The position numbers and the translations under genes are program-made. From Streptomyces avermitilis MA-4680 = NBRC 14893 (lineage in GTDB: Bacteria > Actinomycetota > Actinomycetes > Streptomycetales > Streptomycetaceae), in NCBI RefSeq assembly GCF_000009765.2, contig NC_003155.5, forward strand, positions 5,208,001 to 5,272,000: a DNA stretch of 64,000 nucleotides, in the 5' to 3' direction. Numbering within the stretch: position 1 is the first letter of the stretch; each line of letters opens with the position of its first letter. The notes beneath the pieces are model-generated. The model was not told where the DNA came from, searched no databases, and was given only the letters and a program-made list of their open reading frames with translations. This document shows, one piece after another, positions 8,312 through 16,805 of the stretch.

Positions 8312-9214
8312 ATGAGTCTGCGTCTGAGCACCGTGATCCTGCCGTACGTCCGCTGGCACGAGGGCGGGCGTTCCGCATGGCAGCGTGCGGAGCAGCTCGG
8401 CTTCCACACCGCGTTCACCTACGACCACCTGTCGTGGCGGTCCTTCCGGGACGGCCCGTGGTTCGGCGCCGTGCCGACGCTGACCGCCGCGGCCGCCGTC
8501 ACCGACCGCCTGCGCCTCGGCACGCTCGTGACCTCGCCGAACTTCCGGCACCCCGTGACGCTCGCCAAGGAGCTGATCTCCCTCGACGACATCTCCGGCG
8601 GGCGCGTCGCCCTGGGCATCGGCGCGGGCGGCACCGGCTTCGACGCCACCGCGCTCGGCCAGGAGCCCTGGACACCGCGGGAGCGCGCCGACCGCTTCGG
8701 CGAGTTCGTACCGCTGCTCGACCGGCTGCTGACCGAGGACTCCGTCTCGTACGAGGGCGACTACTACTCCGCGCACGAGGCACGCAACATCCCGGGCTGC
8801 GTCCAGCGCCCCCGGCTGCCGTTCGCGGTGGCCGCCACCGGTCCGCGCGGGCTGAAGCTCGCCGCGCGCCACGGGCAGGCCTGGGTGACCACCGGCGACC
8901 CGCGGCTGTACGAGAACGGCACCCCTGAACAGTCGGTTCAAGCCATTCGCGGACAGGCCGAGAAGCTGGCCGACGCGTGCGCCGCGATCGGCCGCGACGT
9001 GAAGGAGCTGGACAAGGTCCTGCTCACCGGCTTCACCCCGGACCGCGGTCGCCCGCTGGAGTCCCTCGACGCGTTCGTCGACTTCGCGGGCCGCCACATG
9101 GAGCTGGGCATCACCGACATCGCGATCCACTGGCCCATCCCCGACTCCGACTTCGCCGCGGACGAGAAGGTCTTCGAACAGATCGCCATGGAGGCACCGG
9201 CCCAGCTGCGCTGA
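8312..9214 (+). CDS. LLM class (probably F420-dependent) oxidoreductase
   Basis: A 300-residue luciferase-like TIM-barrel protein. Characteristic segments are TFYDHLSW-like AFTYDHLSWR near the N-terminus, RLRLGTLVTSPNFRHPVTLAKELISLDDISGGRVALGIGAG, and the AATGPRGLKLAARHGQAW segment. These fit the F420-using LLM family rather than true luciferases. It would transfer hydride between F420H2 (or FMN) and an unknown organic substrate. ATG at 8312 lacks a ribosome site and is probably leaderless. It stands alone, 220 bp before a HAD phosphatase gene. Confidence 0.9.
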   Translation: MSLRLSTVILPYVRWHEGGRSAWQRAEQLGFHTAFTYDHLSWRSFRDGPWFGAVPTLTAAAAVTDRLRLGTLVTSPNFRHPVTLAKELISLDDISGGRVALGIGAGGTGFDATALGQEPWTPRERADRFGEFVPLLDRLLTEDSVSYEGDYYSAHEARNIPGCVQRPRLPFAVAATGPRGLKLAARHGQAWVTTGDPRLYENGTPEQSVQAIRGQAEKLADACAAIGRDVKELDKVLLTGFTPDRGRPLESLDAFVDFAGRHMELGITDIAIHWPIPDSDFAADEKVFEQIAMEAPAQLR

Positions 9215-9289
9215 GCCGGCCGAGGCAAGCCGCCCGAAGCGCGCGACGGCGCAAGCCGCGCAGAGCCCACCGCACGAGCCGCGCGGAGC

Positions 9290-9353
9290 TTGACCGGGCG
9301 AGGCCGAGCGTACTTTGACGGGGCGAGGCCGGGCGGCAGAGCTTGACGGGGCG
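9290..9353 (+). repeat. Imperfect direct repeats around TTGAC
   Basis: Three copies of TTGACSGGGCGAGGCCG (S is C or G) begin at 9290, 9315 and 9343; the third is cut short. They fill the gap between the LLM oxidoreductase and the HAD gene. Each carries a -35-like TTGAC, so they could be duplicated promoter material, but no matching -10 set is clear. Confidence 0.5.
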
Positions 9354-9435
9354 TAACAGCGCTGGTGGGGACGGTTATCACTCACATGTGCGGACCACTG
9401 CACGGCCGTGCGCGCATATGCGGGAGAATGGGCCG

Positions 9436-10305
9436 GTGACCTCAGCGACTCGACGGCCCGAGACCCCGGCCTCCACCGTTCCGCCCCGGCTGATCGCCAC
9501 GGACCTCGACGGCACCCTCCTGCGCGACGACAAGTCCGTCTCCGAGCGCACGGTCGCCGCCCTCGCGGCCGCCGAGGAGGCCGGCATCGAGGTCTTCTTC
9601 GTCACCGGCCGCCCGGCCCGCTGGATGGACGTCGTCAGCGACCACGTCCACGGGCACGGTCTGGCGATCTGCGGCAACGGCGCGGCCGTGGTCGACCTGC
9701 ACGGCGGCCCCGGCGCGCACCGCTTCGTCAAGGTCCGGGAACTGGAGCGGGAGAACGCCCTCGACGCCGTGCGGCTGCTGCGCGACGCCGCGCCGGGCAC
9801 GGTGTACGCCGTCGAGCAGACGTACGGCTTCTACCAGGAGCCCGCGTACCCGAAGCTGCACATGGAGGTCCCCGACAGCCTCGCGCCCGCCGAGAAGCTC
9901 CTGGCGCCGGACGCTCTCGGAGCCGACGAGCCCGTCCTGAAGATCCTCGCGTACCACCCGGAGATCGACCCGGACGCGTTCCTCACCCTCGCGCGCCTCG
10001 CCGTCGGCGACCGCGCCAACATCACCCGGTCGAGTCCCAGCGCCCTCCTCGAGATCAGCGGGCCCGGCGTCTCCAAGGCCAGCACCCTCGCGCTGTGCTG
10101 CGCCGAGCGCGGCATCTCCCACGAGGAGGTCGTCGCGTTCGGCGACATGCCGAACGACGTCGAGATGCTCACCTGGGCCGGCCGCTCGTACGCGATGGGC
10201 AACGCCCACCCGGACGTCCTCGCCGCGGCGTCCGGACGGACCGTCGCCAACAACGAGGACGGGGTGGCCGTGGTGATCGAACGGATACTCGCGGAGCGGT
10301 TGTAA
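9436..10305 (+). CDS. HAD family hydrolase (Cof/IIB subfamily)
   Basis: A 289-residue phosphatase. Motif I is DLDGTLL, with the nucleophile Asp first and the acid Asp third. Motif II is in VFFVTGRPARW, the motif III lysine is in SKASTLALCCAERGI, and motif IV is AFGDMPNDVEML. The large cap between motifs II and III places it in the Cof-type sugar-phosphate phosphatase group. GTG at 9436 has GGGAGA 8 bases upstream and is preferred. An ATG at 9418 would add six residues. The stop codon lies inside the first copy of a 17-bp tandem repeat. Confidence 0.9.
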   Translation: MTSATRRPETPASTVPPRLIATDLDGTLLRDDKSVSERTVAALAAAEEAGIEVFFVTGRPARWMDVVSDHVHGHGLAICGNGAAVVDLHGGPGAHRFVKVRELERENALDAVRLLRDAAPGTVYAVEQTYGFYQEPAYPKLHMEVPDSLAPAEKLLAPDALGADEPVLKILAYHPEIDPDAFLTLARLAVGDRANITRSSPSALLEISGPGVSKASTLALCCAERGISHEEVVAFGDMPNDVEMLTWAGRSYAMGNAHPDVLAAASGRTVANNEDGVAVVIERILAERL

Positions 10306-10346
10306 GGAACACGCGGTTGTAAGGAACACGCGGTTGTATGGAACAG
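10296..10346 (+). repeat. 17-bp tandem repeat (three copies)
   Basis: The unit GCGGTTGTAAGGAACAC occurs at 10296-10312 and 10313-10329, and as GCGGTTGTATGGAACAG at 10330-10346. The TAA stop of the HAD gene is in the first copy. The array occupies the short convergent gap before the sensor-kinase stop. It looks like recent slippage expansion. No hairpin terminator is evident here. Confidence 0.85.
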
Positions 10347-10385
10347 GATTGCCCCGTAGGCCTGTTGCCACGGCTTCGCGGCCCG

Positions 10386-12092
10386 TCAGTACGGCGCCTG
10401 CCACGTCACCGTCGTACCGGCCCCGTTCTCTCCCGTCCCCGGCCCGAACCAGCTGTCCCCGCCCAGTGACCCGGCGCGCCGCTCGAGGTTCGTCAGACCG
10501 CTGCGACGGCCGATGTCGGGGATGCCGACACCGTCGTCCGTGACCGTCAGCCGCACACCCGGCCGGCCGTCGGGCAGCGTCACCGTCGCGTCGACGACGA
10601 CGTCGATGCGCGAGGCCCCCGCGTGCCGGAACGCGTTGGACAGGGCCTCGCGGAGAGCCGCGATGAGGTTGTTGCGGGTGAGTTCACCGACCGCCGTGTC
10701 GACGGGTCCGAGGAAACGGTACGACGGTGTGAAGCCGAGGGGGATCGCGGCCGTCTTGATCTCACGCAGCACCTGGGCCCGCAGCCCGGACGGCACCTCG
10801 GCGGGCCCCTGCTGGAGCGCGAAGATCGCCGTGCGGATCTCCTGGATGGTGACGTCGAGTTCGTCGACCGCCTTACCGACGCCTCGCCGCACCTCGGGCA
10901 CGCCGGACCGGCGCTGCGCGCTCTCCAGCATCATCCCGGTGGCATAGAGCCGCTGAATGACGAGGTCGTGCAGATCACGGGCGATCCGGTCGCGGTCCTC
11001 GTACACCGCGAGCCGCTCCCGGTCCCGCTGTGCCTCGGCCATCATCAGCGCGAGCGCGGCCTGGGAGGCGAACTGCGCGGCAAGGGTGCGCTCGGTCTCC
11101 GTGAACGGGCGGCCGCCGCGTGCACGGGGGGTGACGAGGGCACCGTGCACCCGGCCGTCGCTCCGCAGCGGCAGCATCATGACCGGCCCGTAGTCGCGGA
11201 AGAGATGGGTGATCGTGCGGGGGTCGCCGGCCGCGTCCGCGAGGAACACGGCCCGGCCGTCGAGGAGTTCGGAGGCCAGTTCACTCTCCGGCGGGATGAC
11301 CGCGCCCAGCGCCTTCGGGCGCTGATCCGCGGCCACGGCGACGATCTCCAGACCGCCCTCGTCCGCGGGCAGCAGCACGATCCCGGCCGTCGAACCGGAG
11401 AGCCGCCGTGCCTGTTCGGCGACGACCTGGAGGGCGTCCTCGGGATCGCCGCCGGACAGCAACGCGGTGGTGACGGCCACCGAGCCGTCGATCCACCGCT
11501 CGCGCTGCTTGGCGGCCTCGTACAGGCGGGCGTTGCCGATCGCGATGCCGGCCTCGATGGCCAGCACGCGGACCATGTCGAGGTCGTAGTCGTCGAACAG
11601 GCCGCCGCCGCGTTTCTCGGCGAGATAGAGGTTGCCGAAGGTCTTCCCCTGTACGCAAAGGGGAACTCCGAGGAAGCTGCGCATCGGCGGATGGTGCTCG
11701 GGGAAGCCGCACGAGCGCGGGTCCTCGGTCAGCTCCGCGAGCCGCACCGGCGCCGGGTCGTGGATGAGCGCACCGAGCAGCCCCTTGTGTCCGTCGGGCA
11801 GCCGGCCGATCAGGCGGGCGGTCTCCGCGTCGACCCCGTGGTGGACGAAATCCGCAAGACCGTCGCCGTCCTCGGCCACGACGCCGATAGCCGCATAGCG
11901 GGCGTTCGCCAGCTCGGCCGCCGTCTCGCAGATCCGGACCAGCGTGGAGTGCAGCTCGAGCCCGCTCCCGACCGACCGCATCGCCTTCAGCAACTGCGGC
12001 ACCCGCGCGGTCAGCCCACGGGAATCGGCGTCATCCCCTCTGCCCGCTTCGGGCTCGGGGGCGTCGCCTGGCGATACGGGGGCTGCGGGCAT
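10386..12092 (-). CDS. GAF-domain sensor histidine kinase, DevS/DosT-like
   Basis: A 568-residue cytoplasmic kinase: GAF-A about residues 45-195, GAF-B about 205-355, HisKA_3 dimerisation domain with phospho-acceptor His375 (IARDLHDLVIQR), then HATPase with N box EALSNAFRHAG and G box DDGVGIP. GAF-A resembles mycobacterial DevS, including the HHPPMRSFLGVP segment in which His134 aligns with the heme-binding histidine, so heme-based oxygen or redox sensing is likely (inference). No response regulator gene is beside it. It lies 74 bp downstream of cydCD on the same strand. The start appears leaderless: TACGCT ends 6 bases before ATG. Confidence 0.9.
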   Translation of the reverse strand: MPAAPVSPGDAPEPEAGRGDDADSRGLTARVPQLLKAMRSVGSGLELHSTLVRICETAAELANARYAAIGVVAEDGDGLADFVHHGVDAETARLIGRLPDGHKGLLGALIHDPAPVRLAELTEDPRSCGFPEHHPPMRSFLGVPLCVQGKTFGNLYLAEKRGGGLFDDYDLDMVRVLAIEAGIAIGNARLYEAAKQRERWIDGSVAVTTALLSGGDPEDALQVVAEQARRLSGSTAGIVLLPADEGGLEIVAVAADQRPKALGAVIPPESELASELLDGRAVFLADAAGDPRTITHLFRDYGPVMMLPLRSDGRVHGALVTPRARGGRPFTETERTLAAQFASQAALALMMAEAQRDRERLAVYEDRDRIARDLHDLVIQRLYATGMMLESAQRRSGVPEVRRGVGKAVDELDVTIQEIRTAIFALQQGPAEVPSGLRAQVLREIKTAAIPLGFTPSYRFLGPVDTAVGELTRNNLIAALREALSNAFRHAGASRIDVVVDATVTLPDGRPGVRLTVTDDGVGIPDIGRRSGLTNLERRAGSLGGDSWFGPGTGENGAGTTVTWQAPY

Positions 12093-12098
12093 GCCCGT

Positions 12099-12104
12099 AG
12101 CGTA
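12099..12104 (-). promoter_or_regulatory. Candidate -10 element for the sensor kinase
   Basis: On the minus strand TACGCT lies 6 bases before the ATG at 12092. With a 17-bp spacer the -35 would be TTTCCG (12122-12127), a weak match. No ribosome site exists between this hexamer and the start, which suggests a leaderless message separate from the cyd transcript. Confidence 0.4.
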
Positions 12105-12166
12105 CTTAGTCCCATTTACAACGGAAAGTCCGAATACAAGTTCCGTCCGTCCCGCGCCCGCTCCAC

Positions 12167-15100
12167 CTAGCGGGCCACCGCCCCCACCAGCAACCCGTCC
12201 TCGGTCTCCCGGCCCACCATCTCCCGCAGCGGCCCGTTCACGGCTGCCAGCTCCGCGTAGGCCCCGCGTTGCACCGCGCGCCCGTCCGCCAGCACGATCA
12301 CCTCGTCGACCGCTTCCAGTCCGGCCAGCCGGTGGGTGATCAGCAGTGTCGTACGCCCCTCCGTCGCGGCCAGCAGGTCCGCCGTGAGCGCGTCCGCCGT
12401 CGGCAGGTCGAGGTGTTCCGCGGGTTCGTCGAGGACGAGCACCGGGAAGTCGGCCACCAGGGCACGGGCCAGCGCGAGCCGCTGACGCTGGCCGCCGGAC
12501 AGCCGTGCCCCGTGCTCGCCGATCAGCGTGTCGAGCCCGTCGGGCAGCCCGTCCACCCAGTTGAGGAGCCGGGCCCGCGCCAGCGCGTCGCGCAGATCCC
12601 CCTCGGTGGCGTCCCTGCGGGCAAGGAGCAGGTTCTCGCGCACGGAACTGTCGAAGAGGTGCGCGTCCTGGGCACAGAGCCCGACGAGCCGCCGTACGTC
12701 GTCGCCGTCGAGGGCGTACGCATCCGTACCGCCCAGCGTGTACGTCCCCGCACCCGCGTCCAGGAACCGCAGCATCACCTGCGCGAGCGTCGTCTTGCCC
12801 GACCCGGAGGGGCCGACCACGGCGATCCTGCGACCCTTTTCGAGCGTGAGGTCGAGCCCGGCGAGCGCGTCCCGGTGCTGCCCCTCGTGGCGGGCGGTCA
12901 GCCCCGTGACGACGAGCGGGAACGGCGACGCGGGCGCCGTACGCGGCCGCTCCGGCTCCCGTACGGGCTCGGGGGCGTCCAGCACCTCGTACACGCGCTC
13001 GGCGCTCCTGCGCACGCGCTGCCGGTACTGCACGGCCGGCGGCAGTCCCAGCACGGCCTCGAACGCGGCCAGCGGGGTCAGGACGACGACGGCCATGGCC
13101 ACCCCGCTCAGGCGCCCGTCGACGACCGCCTGCGCGCCTACGAGGGCGGCCGCCACCACGGTCAGTCCGGACAGCAGCGCGGTGAGCCCGTCGCCGAGCG
13201 CGGTGGCGGCAGCGGCACGGGAGGCGATACGGGTGAGCGTGGCGTCGGCCCGGCGTGCTCCGGCGATCCGTGCGGGCAGCGCGCCGGCCACCGTCAGCTC
13301 GGCCGTCCCGGTCAGCAGATCGGTCACCCGGGTCGCCAGCACGCCTCGGGCGGGCGCCAGCCTGCGCTCCGCGCGACGGGCCACGGCCGCGGTCACCAGC
13401 GGGACGCCGACCCCGGCCGCCAGCAGGCCGACGGCAAGGGCGGCCCCGGCCTCGGGCAGCAGCCAGGCGGTGAACCCGACCGAGGCGGCGGAGACGACCA
13501 GTGCGGCCCCGGCGGGCAGCAGCCACCGCAGCCAGTAGTCCTGAAGCGCGTCCACGTCGGCGACCAGCCGCGACAGCAGATCACCCCGCCGGGTCGTGCG
13601 CAGCCCGGCGGGGGCCAGCCGTTCCAGACGCCGGTAGACGGCGACCCGGGTGTCGGCGAGCATCCGCAGCACCGCGTCGTGCGACACGAGCCGCTCCGCG
13701 TAGCGGAAGACGGCCCGCCCGATCCCGAACGCCCTCGTGGCGGTCACGGCGACCATCAGATACAGCACGGGGGGCTGCTGCGAGGCCCGGGAGATCAGCC
13801 ACCCGGAGGTCGCCATCAGCCCCACGGCGCTCCCGAGTGCGGCCGCACCGAGCAGCAGGGCGAACGTGAGGCGCCCTCGCCGGGGACCGGCCATGGCACG
13901 CACGCGAGAAAGCACTCGTCCGTGCCGCAGGGGAGAGCGGCGGACATCGTCCTCGGCGGCCGAGGGCACGGCATCGGCCGCCTCGCGACCGGACGTCTGG
14001 TCCCCTCCGCCGGACACAGCACCGGCGGCCCTGGCGGACTCCGCCGACTCCACGGCCGCGGCCGGCTCCGCGAGCTCCATCGCTGCCGACTCGACGGGCT
14101 CACACCGCACCACCCGGTCCGCCACCCCGAGCAGCGCCGGCCGGTGCACCACCAGCAGCACCGTCCGTCCCACTGCCAGCCGCCGCACCGCAGCCACCAC
14201 CTCGGCCTCGGTCGCCCCGTCCAGGGCTGCCGTGGGTTCGTCGAGCAGCAGCACGGGCCGGTCCGCGAGGAACGCCCGGGCCAGGGCGAGCCGTTGGCGC
14301 TGCCCGGCGGAGAGCCCGGTGCCGTCCTCGCCGAGCAGCGTCTCGGCGCCCTCGGGCAGCGCGTCCACGAATTCCAGGGCTCCGGCGTCGGCGAGCGCCC
14401 GGCGCACCTCGGTGTCGTCCGCGCCGGGACGGGCCAGCCGCACGTTCTCGGCGATGGTCCCCGCGTACACGTGCGGCCGCTGCGGCACCCAGGCGATCCG
14501 CGAACGCCACTCCTCCAGGTCCGCCGAGGCGAGATCGGCTCCCCCGGCCCGCACCCGCCCCTCGGTGGGCGATACGAACCCCAGCAGGACGTTCAACAGC
14601 GTCGACTTCCCGACGCCGCTCGGCCCTACGAGCGCCACGGTCTCGCCGGCTGCCACCGTGAAGGACACCTTGGACACCGCGTCGGCCGACCGCCCGGGGT
14701 AGCGCACGGTCACGTCCTCGAAGGCGATCTCACCCTCCGGTGCCCGCAGTGAGCCGGAGACCGGCGCCGGGGTCTCCAGCACCGCGAAGATCTCCTCCGC
14801 CGCCGCGAGCCCCTCCGCCGCCGCGTGGTACTGGGCGCCCACCTGCCGCAGCGGCAGATACGCCTCGGGCGCCAGGACAAGGATGACCAGGCCGATGTAC
14901 AGGTCCATCTCGCCGTGGACGAGCCGCATGCCGATGGTCACCGCGACCAGCGCGACGGAGATCGTGGCGAGCAGTTCCAGGGCGAAGGACGACAGGAACG
15001 CGATCCGCAGCGTCCGCATGGTCGCCTGCCGGTACTCGCCGGTGATCCGCCTGATGGACTCGGCCTGCGCCTTGGCACGGCCGAACACCTTGAGTGTCGG

Positions 15101-15730
15101 CAATCCGGCGACCACGTCGAGGAAATGTCCCGACAGCTGGGACAGCAGCCGCCACTGGCGGTCCATCTGGGTGCGCGTGGCCCAGCCGATCAGAATCATG
15201 AAGAACGGGATCAGCGGCAGCGTGCCGACGATGATCGCCGCCGACACCCAGTCCTCGGTGACGATCCGCGCGAGCACCGCCACGGGTACGACCACCGCGA
15301 GCCCCAGCTGCGGGAGATAGCGCGAGAAGTAGTCGTCGAGGGCGTCGATCCCCCGCGTGGCCAGGGCAACGAGCGAGCCGGTGCGCTGCCCGCTCAGCCA
15401 CCCCGGTCCGAGCGAGGCCGCCCGCTCCAGCAGCCGCCTCCGCAGCTCCGACTTCACCGCCGCGCTCGCCCGATGCGCGGCAAGTTCGGTGAGCCACGCG
15501 ACAAGACCGCGCCCGGCCGCGACGGCTGCCAGCAGCACAAGGGGCGTGCGGAGCTCAGCGACCGAGTGACCGTGCTGGAAGGCACCGACCACGATCTCGG
15601 CGATGAGCATCGCCTGAGCAATGACCAGCACCGCTCCGACAGCACCCAGAACGACGACCGCCGCCAGGAAGACGCGGGTGGCGCGAGCGTATCGAAGCAG
15701 ACGCGGGTCGATTGGTTTCACGTGAAACAC
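12167..15730 (-). CDS. cydCD: Thiol reductant ABC exporter, CydD-CydC fusion
   Basis: A 1187-residue fusion of two half-transporters that are separate in E. coli. The first half has a six-helix membrane domain and NBD with GPSGVGKST and LSAGQRQRLALARAF. A linker rich in Ala/Glu/Ser follows. The second half has another membrane domain and NBD with GPSGSGKTT and LSGGQRQRLALARAL. CydDC exports cysteine/glutathione and is needed to mature cytochrome bd, encoded just upstream. The GTG at 15730 begins MFHVKP, whose codons are a parS site. The internal GTG at 15723, inside parS, has better spacing from GAGGG and may be the real start. Confidence 0.95.
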   Translation of the reverse strand: MFHVKPIDPRLLRYARATRVFLAAVVVLGAVGAVLVIAQAMLIAEIVVGAFQHGHSVAELRTPLVLLAAVAAGRGLVAWLTELAAHRASAAVKSELRRRLLERAASLGPGWLSGQRTGSLVALATRGIDALDDYFSRYLPQLGLAVVVPVAVLARIVTEDWVSAAIIVGTLPLIPFFMILIGWATRTQMDRQWRLLSQLSGHFLDVVAGLPTLKVFGRAKAQAESIRRITGEYRQATMRTLRIAFLSSFALELLATISVALVAVTIGMRLVHGEMDLYIGLVILVLAPEAYLPLRQVGAQYHAAAEGLAAAEEIFAVLETPAPVSGSLRAPEGEIAFEDVTVRYPGRSADAVSKVSFTVAAGETVALVGPSGVGKSTLLNVLLGFVSPTEGRVRAGGADLASADLEEWRSRIAWVPQRPHVYAGTIAENVRLARPGADDTEVRRALADAGALEFVDALPEGAETLLGEDGTGLSAGQRQRLALARAFLADRPVLLLDEPTAALDGATEAEVVAAVRRLAVGRTVLLVVHRPALLGVADRVVRCEPVESAAMELAEPAAAVESAESARAAGAVSGGGDQTSGREAADAVPSAAEDDVRRSPLRHGRVLSRVRAMAGPRRGRLTFALLLGAAALGSAVGLMATSGWLISRASQQPPVLYLMVAVTATRAFGIGRAVFRYAERLVSHDAVLRMLADTRVAVYRRLERLAPAGLRTTRRGDLLSRLVADVDALQDYWLRWLLPAGAALVVSAASVGFTAWLLPEAGAALAVGLLAAGVGVPLVTAAVARRAERRLAPARGVLATRVTDLLTGTAELTVAGALPARIAGARRADATLTRIASRAAAATALGDGLTALLSGLTVVAAALVGAQAVVDGRLSGVAMAVVVLTPLAAFEAVLGLPPAVQYRQRVRRSAERVYEVLDAPEPVREPERPRTAPASPFPLVVTGLTARHEGQHRDALAGLDLTLEKGRRIAVVGPSGSGKTTLAQVMLRFLDAGAGTYTLGGTDAYALDGDDVRRLVGLCAQDAHLFDSSVRENLLLARRDATEGDLRDALARARLLNWVDGLPDGLDTLIGEHGARLSGGQRQRLALARALVADFPVLVLDEPAEHLDLPTADALTADLLAATEGRTTLLITHRLAGLEAVDEVIVLADGRAVQRGAYAELAAVNGPLREMVGRETEDGLLVGAVAR
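15715..15728. other. parS site 1 (perfect)
   Basis: GTTTCACGTGAAAC, the Streptomyces ParB-binding centromere sequence, with no mismatch. It overlaps the first codons of cydCD. Its partner is 22 bp away at 15751. Confidence 0.93.
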
Positions 15731-15750
15731 ACCCTCGGTTCAACCGGCAT

Positions 15751-15764
15751 GTTTCACGTGAAAC
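15751..15764. other. parS site 2 (perfect)
   Basis: Perfect GTTTCACGTGAAAC in the 51-bp gap between cydB and cydCD. The symmetry extends 5 bp on each side (GGCAT and ATGCC), giving a 24-bp palindrome at 15746-15769. Confidence 0.93.
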
Positions 15765-15781
15765 ATGCCTCTTCGTCGGAC

Positions 15782-16786
15782 TCAGTGCGCAGCGTCGGCA
15801 ATGTGCTGCGTGCCGATCCGCTTGCGGAACACCCAGTACGTCCAGCTCTGGTAGAGCAGAACGAACGGCGTGGCGATCCCGGCACACCAGGTCATGATCT
15901 TCAAGGTGTACGGGCTCGACGACGCGTTGGTCACCGTCAGGCTCCAGTCCGCGTTGAGGGAGGACGGCATGACGTTGGGGAACAGCGTCAGGAAGAGCAT
16001 CACCACCGCGGCCACGATGGTCAGCCCCGACAGGGCGAACGCCCAGCCCTCACGCCTTACTTGGGCTGCCACCAGCGCGGCGACGAGCGCCAGCACGGCC
16101 ACGATCATCGCCGCCATGGACTTGCCGTCGCCACTGTCGGCCTGGGTCCAGAGCAGGAAGACGAGCGCCAGCACGGCGGCCACCAGGCCGACCTTGAGCG
16201 CCAGCTTGCGCGCCCGCTCCCGGATATCCCCGACGGTCTTCAGGCCGACGAAAACGGTCCCGTGGAACGTGAACAGCGTCAGTGTGACCAGGCCGCCGAG
16301 AAGGGCGTACGGGTTGAGCAGATCCCCGAAGCTGCCCACGTACTCGAACTTCGAGTCGATCTTCACTCCGTGCACGATGTTGCCGAAGGCCACACCCCAC
16401 AGGAACGCGGGGATCAGCGAGGTCCAGAAGATCGCGGTCTCCCAGTTGCGCTGCCAGCCCTCCTCGGGCCGCTTCGCCCGGTACTCGAAGGCGACACCGC
16501 GCACGATCAGGCAGACCAGGATGATCAGCAGCGGCAGATAGAAGCCGGAGAAGAGCGTGGCGTACCACTCGGGGAAGGCGGCGAAGGTCGCGGCGCCCGC
16601 GGAGATGAGCCACACCTCGTTGCCGTCCCAGACGGGTCCGATGGTGTTGATGAGGACCCGCTTCTCGGTGCGGTCGCGGGCCAGCAGCTTGGTGAGGACA
16701 CCGACCCCGAAGTCGAAGCCCTCCAGGAAGAAGTAGCCGGTCCAGAGGACGGCGATGAGTACGAACCAGACGTCGTGAAGATGCAT
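15782..16786 (-). CDS. cydB: Cytochrome bd oxidase subunit II
   Basis: A 334-residue, roughly eight- or nine-helix membrane protein. The N-terminus FVLIAVLWTGYFFLEGFDFGVG and the segment NTIGPVWDGNEVWLISAGAATFAAFP are hallmarks of CydB. It pairs with CydA in the quinol-oxidising, proton-motive oxidase that supports respiration at low oxygen. Its ATG lies 19 bp after the cydA stop, so cydA-cydB are one operon, and cydCD follows after a 51-bp gap holding parS sequences. Confidence 0.97.
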   Translation of the reverse strand: MHLHDVWFVLIAVLWTGYFFLEGFDFGVGVLTKLLARDRTEKRVLINTIGPVWDGNEVWLISAGAATFAAFPEWYATLFSGFYLPLLIILVCLIVRGVAFEYRAKRPEEGWQRNWETAIFWTSLIPAFLWGVAFGNIVHGVKIDSKFEYVGSFGDLLNPYALLGGLVTLTLFTFHGTVFVGLKTVGDIRERARKLALKVGLVAAVLALVFLLWTQADSGDGKSMAAMIVAVLALVAALVAAQVRREGWAFALSGLTIVAAVVMLFLTLFPNVMPSSLNADWSLTVTNASSSPYTLKIMTWCAGIATPFVLLYQSWTYWVFRKRIGTQHIADAAH

Positions 16787-16805
16787 GACTCAGCTGCTCC
16801 CTGGC

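Noticed and set aside
12269..14752. 827-residue open frame on the plus strand opposite cydCD
   Set aside because: Pro/Arg/Gly/His-rich antisense shadow produced by high third-position GC of cydCD; no ribosome site or domain.
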